Source of the DNA: CAWCAL01 sp963695075
GTDB taxonomy: Bacteria > Actinomycetota > Acidimicrobiia > Acidimicrobiales > CAWCAL01
Assembly (NCBI GenBank): GCA_963695075.1
Contig: CAVOFR010000007.1
Span: 1,364,001 to 1,428,000 of the forward strand
DNA length: 64,000 nt
Reading direction: 5' to 3'
The notes beneath the pieces are model-generated. The model worked only from the letters and a program-made list of their open reading frames with translations, searched no databases and was not told the origin of the DNA. Numbering within the stretch: the first letter of the stretch is position 1; each line of letters starts with the position of its first letter. Both the position numbers and the translations under genes were made by a program. Shown piece after piece: positions 26,079 through 34,013 of this stretch.

Positions 26079-26720
26079 ATGGTTTCGGTACGAAATGCCC
26101 CACATGACCAAGGGATCGACGCCGGCGGCCTGCTGCTGGATCTCGGAGCGACCGCGGACTCGTCGGCGGTCGGGCCCGACGCCCTTCGAGCCTATGACGA
26201 AGTGGTCGACCTGCTGGCCACCACCAATCCGGTGGCCCACGATCGCACGCTCCGTGTCCATCGGCTCGTGGTCGCCTACCGGCGGATGCATCTGCGGGCC
26301 GGGACATGGGAGACCGAGCTGGCGGCCGCCGTCTCGGGGGTCGGGCTGGCCAGCGTGCCGGCCACGGTCCTGGCCCGTCACCTGCAGGGCAAGCCCCTGC
26401 ACATCGAAGAGCACACCCTGATAGCGGACACTCCGCGGCAACGGGATCGCGTCGTCGGCAGGCTTCCCGACGGCGAGAGGCTCGTCCCGATCCTGCGAGC
26501 CTCCGACCGGCGGTTCGAGGAGCTGGACGAGCCGTCCTTCTCCGGCAGCCTGATTCGCGTCGCCGGCGCCATCGACACCGGCGAGCGTCGCGGCCTCGAG
26601 TGGGCAGATCTGTTCGACTGGTTGGAGGCTGATACCGGATCGTTCGATCCGGAGTTGGTTGAACACGTCATGTTGACCAGCTACCAAGCCCGGGCGGGCC
26701 ACGAGATCCTGCAGCTCTGA
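26079..26720 (+). CDS. Hypothetical protein next to the REPtron
   Basis: 213 residues from ATG 26079 (or 229 from GTG 26031). No family is recognised. The sequence is mostly helical in the first half (LRVHRLVVAYRRMHLRAG) with no membrane segment or signal, and codon use matches the neighbours. The start is unclear: the ATG has GGAG only one base away and a 13-bp palindrome TTTCG-GTA-CGAAA overlaps the beginning of the gene at 26083-26095. The N-terminus may have been altered by the REPtron, which ends about 60 bases upstream. Confidence 0.55.
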   Translation: MVSVRNAPHDQGIDAGGLLLDLGATADSSAVGPDALRAYDEVVDLLATTNPVAHDRTLRVHRLVVAYRRMHLRAGTWETELAAAVSGVGLASVPATVLARHLQGKPLHIEEHTLIADTPRQRDRVVGRLPDGERLVPILRASDRRFEELDEPSFSGSLIRVAGAIDTGERRGLEWADLFDWLEADTGSFDPELVEHVMLTSYQARAGHEILQL

Positions 26721-26754
26721 TCGGATCGGGCCGGTCATCGGCCAGAATGGGTGA

Positions 26755-27459
26755 GTGAACGAAGCCCATCGACCAACGGATCCGATCGACGAGGACGTCG
26801 AGTACGCGCAGCGGCGTTTCGAACCCCCCGCAGGGAGCACCCAGCTCCTCCTCGTACGTCACGGCGCATCAGCGGCCGCCCGACCCGGAGAACGTTTCCC
26901 GATGGTCGATGGCCAGGGCGACCCGCCACTGGCGCCCGACGGCCATGAGCAGGCCCGGTTGGTGGGAGCTCGTCTGGCCGCCGAACCCATCGACGCCCTC
27001 TACGTGACGACCCTGCGGCGCACCCACCAGACCGCCGCTCCACTGATCGAACGGACCGGTCTCGAGCCGCGGGTCGAACCCGATCTACGCGAGGTGTTCC
27101 TGGGTGAGTGGGAGGGCGGAGCCTTCCGCGAGCACGTCGCCAACGGGCATCCGATCGCGATCGAGATGATCGAGAAGCAGCGATGGGACGTCATTCCGGG
27201 TGCCGAGCCCGACGACGAGTTCCACGGGCGCGTCGTGGCGGGCATCGACCGCATCCGGCGGAATCACCCGGGCGAGCGAGTCGTCGCTGTCGTACACGGC
27301 GGGGTGATCTCCGCCGCCGTGAACCATGCGACCGGGACCGGCGGGTGGACATTTGCCGGTGCCGAGAACTGTTCGATTCACCACCTGGTGCTGACCGACG
27401 AAGTCTGGATGCTGCGCGCGTTCAACGACATCGCCCACCTGGGGCCACTCCTGCGGTGA
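26755..27459 (+). CDS. Histidine phosphatase family protein (phosphoglycerate mutase-like)
   Basis: 234 residues. The catalytic RHG motif is in LLLVRHGASAAA (about 33-44), with PLAPDGHEQARLVG, YVTTLRRTHQTA, and the second histidine in VVAVVHGGVISA. This is the branch-2-lacking, cofactor-independent-of-PLP phosphatase fold used for many phosphate esters and adaptors. The start is GTG 26755, with no clear ribosome site. The substrate is unknown, and the gene appears monocistronic. Confidence 0.88.
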   Translation: MNEAHRPTDPIDEDVEYAQRRFEPPAGSTQLLLVRHGASAAARPGERFPMVDGQGDPPLAPDGHEQARLVGARLAAEPIDALYVTTLRRTHQTAAPLIERTGLEPRVEPDLREVFLGEWEGGAFREHVANGHPIAIEMIEKQRWDVIPGAEPDDEFHGRVVAGIDRIRRNHPGERVVAVVHGGVISAAVNHATGTGGWTFAGAENCSIHHLVLTDEVWMLRAFNDIAHLGPLLR

Positions 27460-27487
27460 TCGCCGGTGATACGTCCTGTGCTCCACC

Positions 27488-27530
27488 GTCGGTTACCGCC
27501 GGTGCCGGACCAGATTTCGGCAAGCGGGGG
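27488..27530 (+). repeat. Relic of the CTAG-ended MITE-like element
   Basis: The stretch GTCGGTTACCGCCGGTGCC followed by GGACCAGATTTCGGCAAG aligns with the core of the full elements at 33629 and 46930 (GTCGGCTACCGACG and GGACCAGATTTCGGCGAG). The terminal inverted repeats are gone. It occupies the short gap between convergent genes. Confidence 0.55.
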
Positions 27531-27544
27531 GGGCGTGAGCGGGA

Positions 27545-29110
27545 TCAGATCTGGCGGTCGCGCCCTTCCCAGTACGGGTCACGCAGCTTGCGTTTGTAGA
27601 GCTTGCCATTGGGATCGCGGGGCATCTCGTCGACGAAGTCGATACTGCGGGGCCGCTTGAACCTGGCCAGCTGGGATTCGCAGAACGCCTCGATCTGTTC
27701 CAGGGCGATCGCGGGCTCGGGCGCGCCGGCGGTCAGCTGGATGACGGCCTTGACCTCCTCGCCCCAGTCCTCGTGGGGGATCCCGAAAACGGCCACATCG
27801 TCCACTCCGGGGGCGCCGTGGAGGACGGCCTCGATCTCGGCCGGGTATATGTTGACGCCGCCCGAGATGATCATGTCCGACTTCCGGTCCTTCAGGAACA
27901 GGTAGCCGTCGGCGTCGATGAGGCCCCAATCGCCGACCGTGAAGTAGCCGTCGGCGGTCCGGTTGTCCCGGGTCTTCTCGTCGTCACCCTTGTACTCGAA
28001 ATCGGCGGCGCCCAGCGTCATGTACACCGTGCCCTCGGTGTCGGCGGGGACCTCGTTGCCGTCGTCGTCCAGGATCTTCACGTCGAAGCCGGGCCAGGCT
28101 CGGCCGACGCTGCCTGGTTTGTCGAGCCACTCGGCCGCCGTGATGATCGTGCCGCCGCCCTCGGTGGCGCCGTAGTACTCCCAGATCGCGTCGCCCCACC
28201 AGTCGATCATCCGGCGCTTGATGTCGGGCGGGCACGGTGCGGCGGCGTGGACCATCGCCCTGAGCGACGACACGTCGTACCTGCCACGATCCTCGGCCGG
28301 CACGGCTTGGAGGATCCGGTGGAACTGGGTCGGCACCATGTGAGACCAGGTCACCCGGTGCTCGTCGATGAGCTCCATCATGCGGACCGGGTCCCACTTG
28401 TCCATCAGGACGACCTTGTGGCCCATGTGGAGCGCCGATCCCGACCACATCAGCACGGCGGTGTGGTACAGCGGCGAGCCGCACAGGTGGACGCCGTCGC
28501 CGTGAGGCTCGATGCCGAACATGGCTTGGAAGCCTGTGTAGAGGGCGAACATGTCATCGGGGTCGATTTCGACCAGGCCCCGTTTGACGCCCTTGGGGCG
28601 CCCGGTGGTACCCGACGTGTAGTGCATCGTCATGCCCGCGGTGCGATCGGCCGGCGCGTCGGTCGGCTGACCGGCCTTCAGTTCGTCGTAGCTCCGGAAT
28701 CCGTCGATCGGTCCGACCGAGAACAACCTGTCGTCGTCGAGCTCGATCTCGCTGCGGGCGGCGGCGGCATCGGTGGCGAAGCGTCCGTCGGTGATGAAGA
28801 TCGTCGCGTCGCTGTCGTTGACGATGTAGGCGATCTCGGGGCCGACGAGATGCCAGTTGATCGGCGTGCAATAGAGGCCGATCTGGATGCATCCCAGCAC
28901 GACCTCGAAGTACTCGACCGTGTTGGGAAGGCTGACGGCCACGGTGTCGCCGGTGGTCAGCCCCATGGCTCGCAACCCGTGGGCAACCTGGTTGGCTCTG
29001 GCGTGCAGTTCGCCATAGCTGTACGTCTGACCGTCGGCGTCCGCGTACAGGGCGGGGCGCTCCGGGCTGGTCGTGGCGATACGCCAGAAACCGAGGGGTT
29101 CGTCAGTCAT
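27545..29110 (-). CDS. Acyl-CoA synthetase (AMP-binding)
   Basis: 521 residues. Motifs are HYTSGTTGRPKGVKRG (AMP-binding), EYYGATEGGGT (A5), TVGDWGLIDADGYL (A7), DRKSDMIISGGVNIYPAEIE (A8) and the catalytic lysine in RDPNGKLYKRKL. The closest feel is FadD4/bile-acid-CoA-ligase-like enzymes. ATG 29110 is the natural start (MTDEPLGFWRIATTSPERPAL). It is divergent from the alcohol dehydrogenase operon and probably supplies CoA thioesters for it. Confidence 0.92.
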   Translation of the reverse strand: MTDEPLGFWRIATTSPERPALYADADGQTYSYGELHARANQVAHGLRAMGLTTGDTVAVSLPNTVEYFEVVLGCIQIGLYCTPINWHLVGPEIAYIVNDSDATIFITDGRFATDAAAARSEIELDDDRLFSVGPIDGFRSYDELKAGQPTDAPADRTAGMTMHYTSGTTGRPKGVKRGLVEIDPDDMFALYTGFQAMFGIEPHGDGVHLCGSPLYHTAVLMWSGSALHMGHKVVLMDKWDPVRMMELIDEHRVTWSHMVPTQFHRILQAVPAEDRGRYDVSSLRAMVHAAAPCPPDIKRRMIDWWGDAIWEYYGATEGGGTIITAAEWLDKPGSVGRAWPGFDVKILDDDGNEVPADTEGTVYMTLGAADFEYKGDDEKTRDNRTADGYFTVGDWGLIDADGYLFLKDRKSDMIISGGVNIYPAEIEAVLHGAPGVDDVAVFGIPHEDWGEEVKAVIQLTAGAPEPAIALEQIEAFCESQLARFKRPRSIDFVDEMPRDPNGKLYKRKLRDPYWEGRDRQI

Positions 29111-29246
29111 CGTTGGCCTCCGGGGCGGGAGGCTAGATCGCGTCGCGGTCCGCGGCAACCGGCGGCACGGCGCGATTCGTTCTCGCCGACCCGTGGCGAC
29201 CAGAATCAGCCGCAGGCCAATCGATCACCGCACCCGAGGGGGGCCA

Positions 29247-30329
29247 ATGAAGGCAGCTGTCCTGCACAACACCGGCGACACCGAGCTCGATGTCAGGGAC
29301 GACGTCGAGGTCGACGATCCCGGCCCGGGTGAGGTCAAGATCGATGTCAAGGCGACCGGTATCTGCCACTCGGACCTGTCCGGCATGGACGGCACGTTGC
29401 CACAGCCTGCCCCCGCGGTGATGGGTCACGAAGGAGCCGGTGTCATCAGCGCCGTCGGCGACGGCGTCGAGCACCTGGCCGAAGGTGATCACGTCATCGT
29501 CGCCTGGTCGCCGCCCTGCGGCACCTGCGTGTACTGCGTCGACCACCACTCGCCCAACCTCTGTTCCGACGTGCAGATCACGATGGCGGTCAGCCCGCAC
29601 TTCAGCCTCGACGGGAACCCGGTCTTCGGCTTCGCCGGCGCGGGTACCTTCGCCGAGTCGCTGGTCGTCCCCCATCAGGCCGCCATCAAGGTCCCCGAGG
29701 ACGTACCGTTCGAGGTCGGTTCCCTCATCGGCTGCGGTGTCATGACCGGCGTGGGTGCTGCCATCAACACCTCGAAGATCGAACCGGGCTCCTCGGTCGT
29801 CGTGTTCGGTTGTGGCGGTGTGGGGGTCAGCTGCCTTCAGGGGGCCCGGGCCGCCGGAGCGGCGACGATCGTCGCGGTCGATCTGGTCGACGAGAAGCTC
29901 GAGATGGCCAAGAAGTTCGGTGCCACCCACGCGGTCAAGCCCGACGGGCTGGGCGCCCTGAAGGAAGAGCTCACCGCCAACCAGGGATTCGACTACTCGA
30001 TGGAGGCGATCGGTAGCTCGGTCACCATGCGCGCCGCTTTCGACGCGGTGCGCCGGGGCGGCACCGCCTGCATCGTCGGCGTCGGTCGAGCCGAGGACAT
30101 GGTCGAGCTCAGTGCAGTCGAGCTCTTCTACAGTGAGAAGACCCTGATCGGTTCCTACTACGGCTCGGCCGACGTACGAAGCGACTTCCAGCGCATGATC
30201 AACATGTGGCGGGCCGGCCGCCTCGACCTCGAGTCCATGATCTCCAAGCGGATCACGATCGACGACATCAACGACGGTCTCCGCGCCCTGGAGCGCGGCG
30301 AGGTCATCCGTCAGGTCATCACCTTCTGA
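29247..30329 (+). CDS. Zinc-dependent alcohol dehydrogenase (MDR family)
   Basis: 360 residues. The catalytic zinc ligands fall in GICHSDL (C40) and GHEGAG (H61, E62); the structural zinc cysteines are in PPCGTCVYCVDHHSPNLC; the Rossmann motif is FGCGGVGVSCLQGA. This is a class III/NDMA-like long-chain ADH and should oxidise an alcohol to an aldehyde or ketone with NAD. ATG 29247 has a G-rich ribosome site (GAGGGGGG). It heads a five-gene operon with DUF35 and Ltp-like genes, so the substrate may be a side-chain alcohol of a steroid or isoprenoid (inference). Confidence 0.92.
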   Translation: MKAAVLHNTGDTELDVRDDVEVDDPGPGEVKIDVKATGICHSDLSGMDGTLPQPAPAVMGHEGAGVISAVGDGVEHLAEGDHVIVAWSPPCGTCVYCVDHHSPNLCSDVQITMAVSPHFSLDGNPVFGFAGAGTFAESLVVPHQAAIKVPEDVPFEVGSLIGCGVMTGVGAAINTSKIEPGSSVVVFGCGGVGVSCLQGARAAGAATIVAVDLVDEKLEMAKKFGATHAVKPDGLGALKEELTANQGFDYSMEAIGSSVTMRAAFDAVRRGGTACIVGVGRAEDMVELSAVELFYSEKTLIGSYYGSADVRSDFQRMINMWRAGRLDLESMISKRITIDDINDGLRALERGEVIRQVITF

Positions 30330-30330
30330 C

Positions 30331-30798
30331 ATGGCCGCGTCGAATGCTGACGAGCACACCGAGGTGCTGAGCGCACCGCTGGTGATCGAGTTCCCGTTCA
30401 AGCGCACGCTCGGTCCCGTCTTGAGCGCATTCTTCACCGGGTTGCGCGAACAGATCGTCCTCGGCGTGCGCATGGTCGATGGCAACGTCATGTGCCCGCC
30501 TGTCGAGTACGACCCCGTCACCAGCGAAGCTCTGACCGAGCTGGTGCCGGTCGGTCAGGCCGGCCGTGTGACCACGTGGTCGTGGGTCGCGACCCCCCAG
30601 GACGACCAGCCCCTGGATCACCCGTTCGCCTGGGCGCTGATCGAGCTCGACGGGGCCGACACCGGCATGCTGCACGCGGTCGACGCCGGATCCCCCGACG
30701 CTATGGCGACCGGGATGCGGGTGCGCATCCAGTGGGCCGAGGAGCGGTCGGGACTGATCACCGACATCGCCTGCTTCGTCCCCGAGGAGGCCGCATGA
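30331..30798 (+). CDS. DUF35 OB-fold protein (first of two)
   Basis: 155 residues. The C-terminal half is the OB fold (GQAGRVTTWSWVATP, PFAWALIELDGADTGMLHAVD, MRVRIQWAE). The N-terminal helix and loop take the place of the rubredoxin-like zinc ribbon: MVDGNVMCPPVEYDP keeps a single cysteine. DUF35 proteins bind thiolase-fold partners and position acyl-CoA substrates, as with ChsH2 and Ltp2 in steroid degradation. It starts one base after the ADH stop and ends in an ATGA overlap with a mini-ORF. Confidence 0.87.
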   Translation: MAASNADEHTEVLSAPLVIEFPFKRTLGPVLSAFFTGLREQIVLGVRMVDGNVMCPPVEYDPVTSEALTELVPVGQAGRVTTWSWVATPQDDQPLDHPFAWALIELDGADTGMLHAVDAGSPDAMATGMRVRIQWAEERSGLITDIACFVPEEAA

Positions 30799-30857
30799 AC
30801 GACCAGAGGAAGCGGGGCCACCCGGCCCGGCCGCAGGCCAGGAGGGGAGAGCAATGA
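30795..30857 (+). CDS. 20-codon linking ORF between the DUF35 genes
   Basis: ATG 30795 overlaps the stop of the first DUF35 gene, and its own TGA overlaps the ATG of the second (ATGA at both ends). The product would be a basic 20-mer (MNDQRKRGHPARPQARRGEQ). Its 3' end contains the purine-rich ribosome site for the next gene. It may exist only to carry ribosomes between the genes; expression is not shown. Confidence 0.35.
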   Translation: MNDQRKRGHPARPQARRGEQ

Positions 30858-31426
30858 GCGACGAACGAGTTAGCGAGCTGCCCGACGATCTCTGGTTCGC
30901 ACCCCCGGTCGACACCGGCGCAGTTCCCGAGTTGTCCGATGTCGAACCCGTGCTCCGGGTGCGGATCCCGGCTCGGCTCGACTACCGCTACACAGCCGGC
31001 GAAGCGACGTCACGGTCGTTGTACGGCATGCGCGACAAGAGGATCATCGGTGAGAAGTGCCCGAAGTTCGGCTACGTCTTCGTCCCGCCCCGCGGCGCGT
31101 CACCCAACTCGGGGCTTCCGACGACCGAGCAGGTCGAGCTGCCCCACGTCGGCACCGTCACGACCTTCTGCGTGGTCAACGTCGAGTTCACCGGCCAGGG
31201 CCTCGAGGTTCCCTACGTGAGCGCCAACATCCTGATCGACGGGGCGGATGTGACCACGTTCGGTCTCGTCCAGGAGATGCCGGCCGCCGACGTCAGGCTC
31301 GGACTCAGGGTCGAGGCGGTCTGGAAGGACGACGATGACCTCGAGGCATCGTTCGAGAACATCAAGTGGTGGCGGCCGACCGGTGAGCCCGACGCCCCCT
31401 ACGAGTCCTACCGGGAGCACGCATGA
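30854..31426 (+). CDS. DUF35 OB-fold protein (second), degenerate zinc ribbon
   Basis: 190 residues: an N-terminal extension, the ribbon region GEKCPKFGYVFVPPRG then ASPNSG, and a C-terminal OB fold (TTFCVVNVEFTGQ, YVSANILIDGADVTTFGLV, GLRVEAVWKD). A working ribbon needs four cysteines (GEKCPxCG...ACP); only one remains, so it probably does not bind zinc. It likely partners the downstream thiolase-fold proteins. It overlaps the next gene by four bases. Confidence 0.87.
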   Translation: MSDERVSELPDDLWFAPPVDTGAVPELSDVEPVLRVRIPARLDYRYTAGEATSRSLYGMRDKRIIGEKCPKFGYVFVPPRGASPNSGLPTTEQVELPHVGTVTTFCVVNVEFTGQGLEVPYVSANILIDGADVTTFGLVQEMPAADVRLGLRVEAVWKDDDDLEASFENIKWWRPTGEPDAPYESYREHA

Positions 31427-32475
31427 ACCGCGACGTCGCCATCGTGAGCGTGGCCCAATCGGACCACGTCGCCGCCGAAGAGCGTCGCAACGAGGTCGAG
31501 ATGCTTCTGCCGGTCCTGTCCGAGGTCAAGGGCAACCTCGACTTCACCCAGGCTGACATCGACTTCACCTGCTCGGGTAGCACCGACTACCTCGCCGGCC
31601 AGGCGTTCAGCTTCGTCATGACCCTCGACGGCGTGGGCCCGCTGCCGCCCATCACCGAGTCGCACGTCGAGATGGACGGCGCCTGGGCGTTGTACGAGGC
31701 CTGGGTCAAGATCCAGACCGGCGCGGCCGACACCGCCCTCGTCTACGGCTATGGCAAGAGCTCGCCGGGCGATCTTCCCCGCGTCCTGTCCCGCCAGCTC
31801 GACCCCTACCACTACGGGCCGCTCTGGCCCACCAGCATCGACGTGGCCGCGCTCCAGGCGCGCGCCGTGCTCGACGCCGGGCTGGCCACCCGAGCCGAGC
31901 TCGACGCGATCGCCGCTGCCCGCCACGAAGCGGGCAGGGCCAACCCTCACGCGACCCCTCGTGACCTCGATCTCGACGACCAGGGCTATCTGGCCGAGCC
32001 GCTGCGGGCGGCGGACTGTTGCCCGATCAGCGACGGCGCGGTCGCGATCATCATCGCCGCCGACGATCGAGCCCGCGAGCTCAGCGACAAGCCGGCGTGG
32101 ATCACGGGGATCGATCATCGGATCGACAGCCATCAGCTCGGCACCCGCGATCTGACCCTGTCACCGTCCACCGCGCTGGCGGCTGCCGCGGCCGGAGTCG
32201 GCCAGGGTCCCGTCGACGTGGCCGAGCTCCACGCCTGCTTCTCACACCAGGAGGTCATCCTCGCCCGGGCGCTGGGCCTGGACGACGACTGTGACGTCAA
32301 CCCGTCTGGAGGGGCCCTCGCGGCCAACCCGATGATGGCGGCGGGCCTCGTCCGCATCGTCGAGGCGGCGCAACGCATCTCCGACGGCACGGCCGGTCGG
32401 GCGGTGGCGCACGCCACGTCCGGCCCGTGTCTGCAACAGAATCTGGTCTGCGTGCTCGAGGGGGGCGACGAATGA
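31423..32475 (+). CDS. Thiolase-fold lipid-transfer protein (Ltp-like), non-canonical active site
   Basis: 350 residues with a thiolase/SCP-x fold (GYGKSSPGDLPR, PISDGAVAIIIAADD, ELHACFSHQEVILARALGL, NPSGGALAANPMMAAGL). Where a thiolase has its nucleophilic cysteine the sequence reads SHVEMDGAWAL, with no cysteine; HATSGPCLQQN is near the C-terminus. Such cysteine-less members, with DUF35 partners, act as retro-aldolases (Ltp2 type) rather than thiolases. It overlaps genes on both sides by four bases, so a stable complex with the DUF35 proteins and the second Ltp is likely. Confidence 0.88.
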   Translation: MNRDVAIVSVAQSDHVAAEERRNEVEMLLPVLSEVKGNLDFTQADIDFTCSGSTDYLAGQAFSFVMTLDGVGPLPPITESHVEMDGAWALYEAWVKIQTGAADTALVYGYGKSSPGDLPRVLSRQLDPYHYGPLWPTSIDVAALQARAVLDAGLATRAELDAIAAARHEAGRANPHATPRDLDLDDQGYLAEPLRAADCCPISDGAVAIIIAADDRARELSDKPAWITGIDHRIDSHQLGTRDLTLSPSTALAAAAAGVGQGPVDVAELHACFSHQEVILARALGLDDDCDVNPSGGALAANPMMAAGLVRIVEAAQRISDGTAGRAVAHATSGPCLQQNLVCVLEGGDE

Positions 32476-33632
32476 GCGGCAAGGAACGGGTCGCGGTCAT
32501 CGGCTGCGGCCAGACGCGACACGAGACAGCGCGAGGCGACGTCTCGATCGCCGGGCTCGTGCGCGAGGCTGCCATGCGGGCGCTCGTGGACGCCGAGCTC
32601 ACGTGGGCCGACATCGATGCGGTCGTGATCGGAAAGGCCCCCGACTTCTTCGAAGGCCTGATGATGCCCGAGCTCTACCTGGCCGAGGCGCTCGGGGCCG
32701 TCGGCAAGCCGATGCTCAGGGTCCACACCGCCGGTTCGGTCGGCGGGTCCACCGCGGTGGTCGCCTCGAGCCTGATCGAGTCCCGGGTGCACCGCCGGGT
32801 CCTCACCGTCGCGTTCGAGAAGCAGTCCGAGTCCGAGGCGATGTGGGCCCTCTCGATGCCCATCCCGTTCCAGCAGCCGCTTCTCGCCGGCGCCGGCGGT
32901 TACTTCGCCCCGTACATCCGGGCGTACATGCGGCGCAGCGATGCGCCCGACGACATCGGCATCATGGTGGCGCTCAAGGACCGGCTCAACGCCTGCAAGA
33001 ACCCGTATGCCCATCTTCACCAGCCCGACATCACGTACGACTCCATCAAGGAGTCGATCATGTTGTGGGACCCGATCCGGTTCGACGAGACCTGCCCGTC
33101 GTCGGACGGAGCGTTCGCCATGGTGATGACCGACGAAGCCGGCGGCGACGCCCATGCCAATCCGGCCTGGATCCACGGCAGCGCACTACGGGGAGAACCC
33201 ACCATCGCGGCGGGCCGCGACCAGGTGAATCCGCAGGGTGGCCGCGACTGCGCCGCCGACGTCTACCGACAGGCCGGGATCACCAACCCCCGTCGGGAGC
33301 TCGACATGGCCGAGGTCTACGTACCCTTCTCGTGGTACGAGCCGATGTGGCTGGAGAACCTGGGGTTCGCCGACGAGGGTGAAGGTTGGATGCTCACCGA
33401 GCAGGGTGCCACGGCGCTCGACGGGGACATCCCCTGGAACTGCTCGGGCGGCGTGCTGTCGACGAACCCGATCGGGGCGTCGGGCATGATCCGATTCGGC
33501 GAAGCGGCCATGCAGGTCCGCGGCCAGTGTGGAGATCACCAGGTGGACGGGGCGCGCAGAGCCCTGGGCCACGCTTATGGGGGCGGAGCCCAGTTCTTCG
33601 CCATGTGGGTCGTGGGAAGCGACAAGCCCTAG
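32472..33632 (+). CDS. Thiolase-fold lipid-transfer protein (Ltp-like), second subunit
   Basis: 386 residues. The thiolase fold is clear (VAVIGCGQTRHE, VHTAGSVGGSTAVVAS, CPSSDGAFAMVMTDEA, NCSGGVLSTNPIGASGM, GHAYGGGAQFFAMWV). At the usual nucleophile site it has AGSVGG (Ser89), as in Ltp3/4-like aldolase-type members. ATG 32472 overlaps the upstream stop (ATGA). The TAG stop at 33630-33632 lies within the end of a MITE-like element, so the last residues may have been set by insertion. Confidence 0.88.
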   Translation: MSGKERVAVIGCGQTRHETARGDVSIAGLVREAAMRALVDAELTWADIDAVVIGKAPDFFEGLMMPELYLAEALGAVGKPMLRVHTAGSVGGSTAVVASSLIESRVHRRVLTVAFEKQSESEAMWALSMPIPFQQPLLAGAGGYFAPYIRAYMRRSDAPDDIGIMVALKDRLNACKNPYAHLHQPDITYDSIKESIMLWDPIRFDETCPSSDGAFAMVMTDEAGGDAHANPAWIHGSALRGEPTIAAGRDQVNPQGGRDCAADVYRQAGITNPRRELDMAEVYVPFSWYEPMWLENLGFADEGEGWMLTEQGATALDGDIPWNCSGGVLSTNPIGASGMIRFGEAAMQVRGQCGDHQVDGARRALGHAYGGGAQFFAMWVVGSDKP

Positions 33633-33807
33633 ATGGTTGGTTCCAAGGGGTCGTTGGCGCGCTCGTGGCGACCAGTGCAGTATCGAACTGGGTGGCCGTA
33701 GCCGTCGGCTACCGACGCTGAGGGACCAGATTTCGGCGAGAGGGGAGCGCGGCGCGCTCGGTTCCTCTGATCAGGCCCCGCCCAACCCCTTGGAACCACC
33801 CGTCTAG
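33629..33807 (+). mobile_element. MITE-like element, short copy (179 bp)
   Basis: CTAG at both outer ends (33629-33632 and 33804-33807) and perfect 14-bp inner inverted repeats TGGTTCCAAGGGGT (33638-33651) and its complement (33785-33798). There is no ORF inside. The core includes GTGGCCGTAGCCGTCGGCTACCGACG and GGGACCAGATTTCGGCGAG blocks shared with the copy at 46930, which is in the opposite orientation and 121 bp longer. The left CTAG provides the stop codon of the Ltp gene. Confidence 0.8.
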
Positions 33808-33849
33808 GTCCGGTCGGACCCGGTTTCTGAGTAGTCAGAGCCACGGAAT

Positions 33850-33866
33850 TGAGTAGCCGCTACTCA
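33850..33866. repeat. Palindrome TGAGTAG-CCG-CTACTCA in the 33808-34013 gap
   Basis: Perfect seven-base arms around CCG, preceded by a related TGAGTAGTCAG at about 33827. It lies between convergent genes and could be a terminator or REP-like hairpin. The rest of the gap up to 34013 shows no gene or clear signal. Confidence 0.5.
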
Positions 33867-34013
33867 GGGCAAGACCACGCTCAGCGGTCATCGTGACGAC
33901 TGCGTGGTGCTGGTGTTGTCCCCGCCGCATCAGCACCACGCGAACGAGCGGCTTCCGGCGGGGTAACCCGATCTGGTCGGGCACGCCGGCGCCGGGCCGG
34001 TGAGGGGAGGTGC

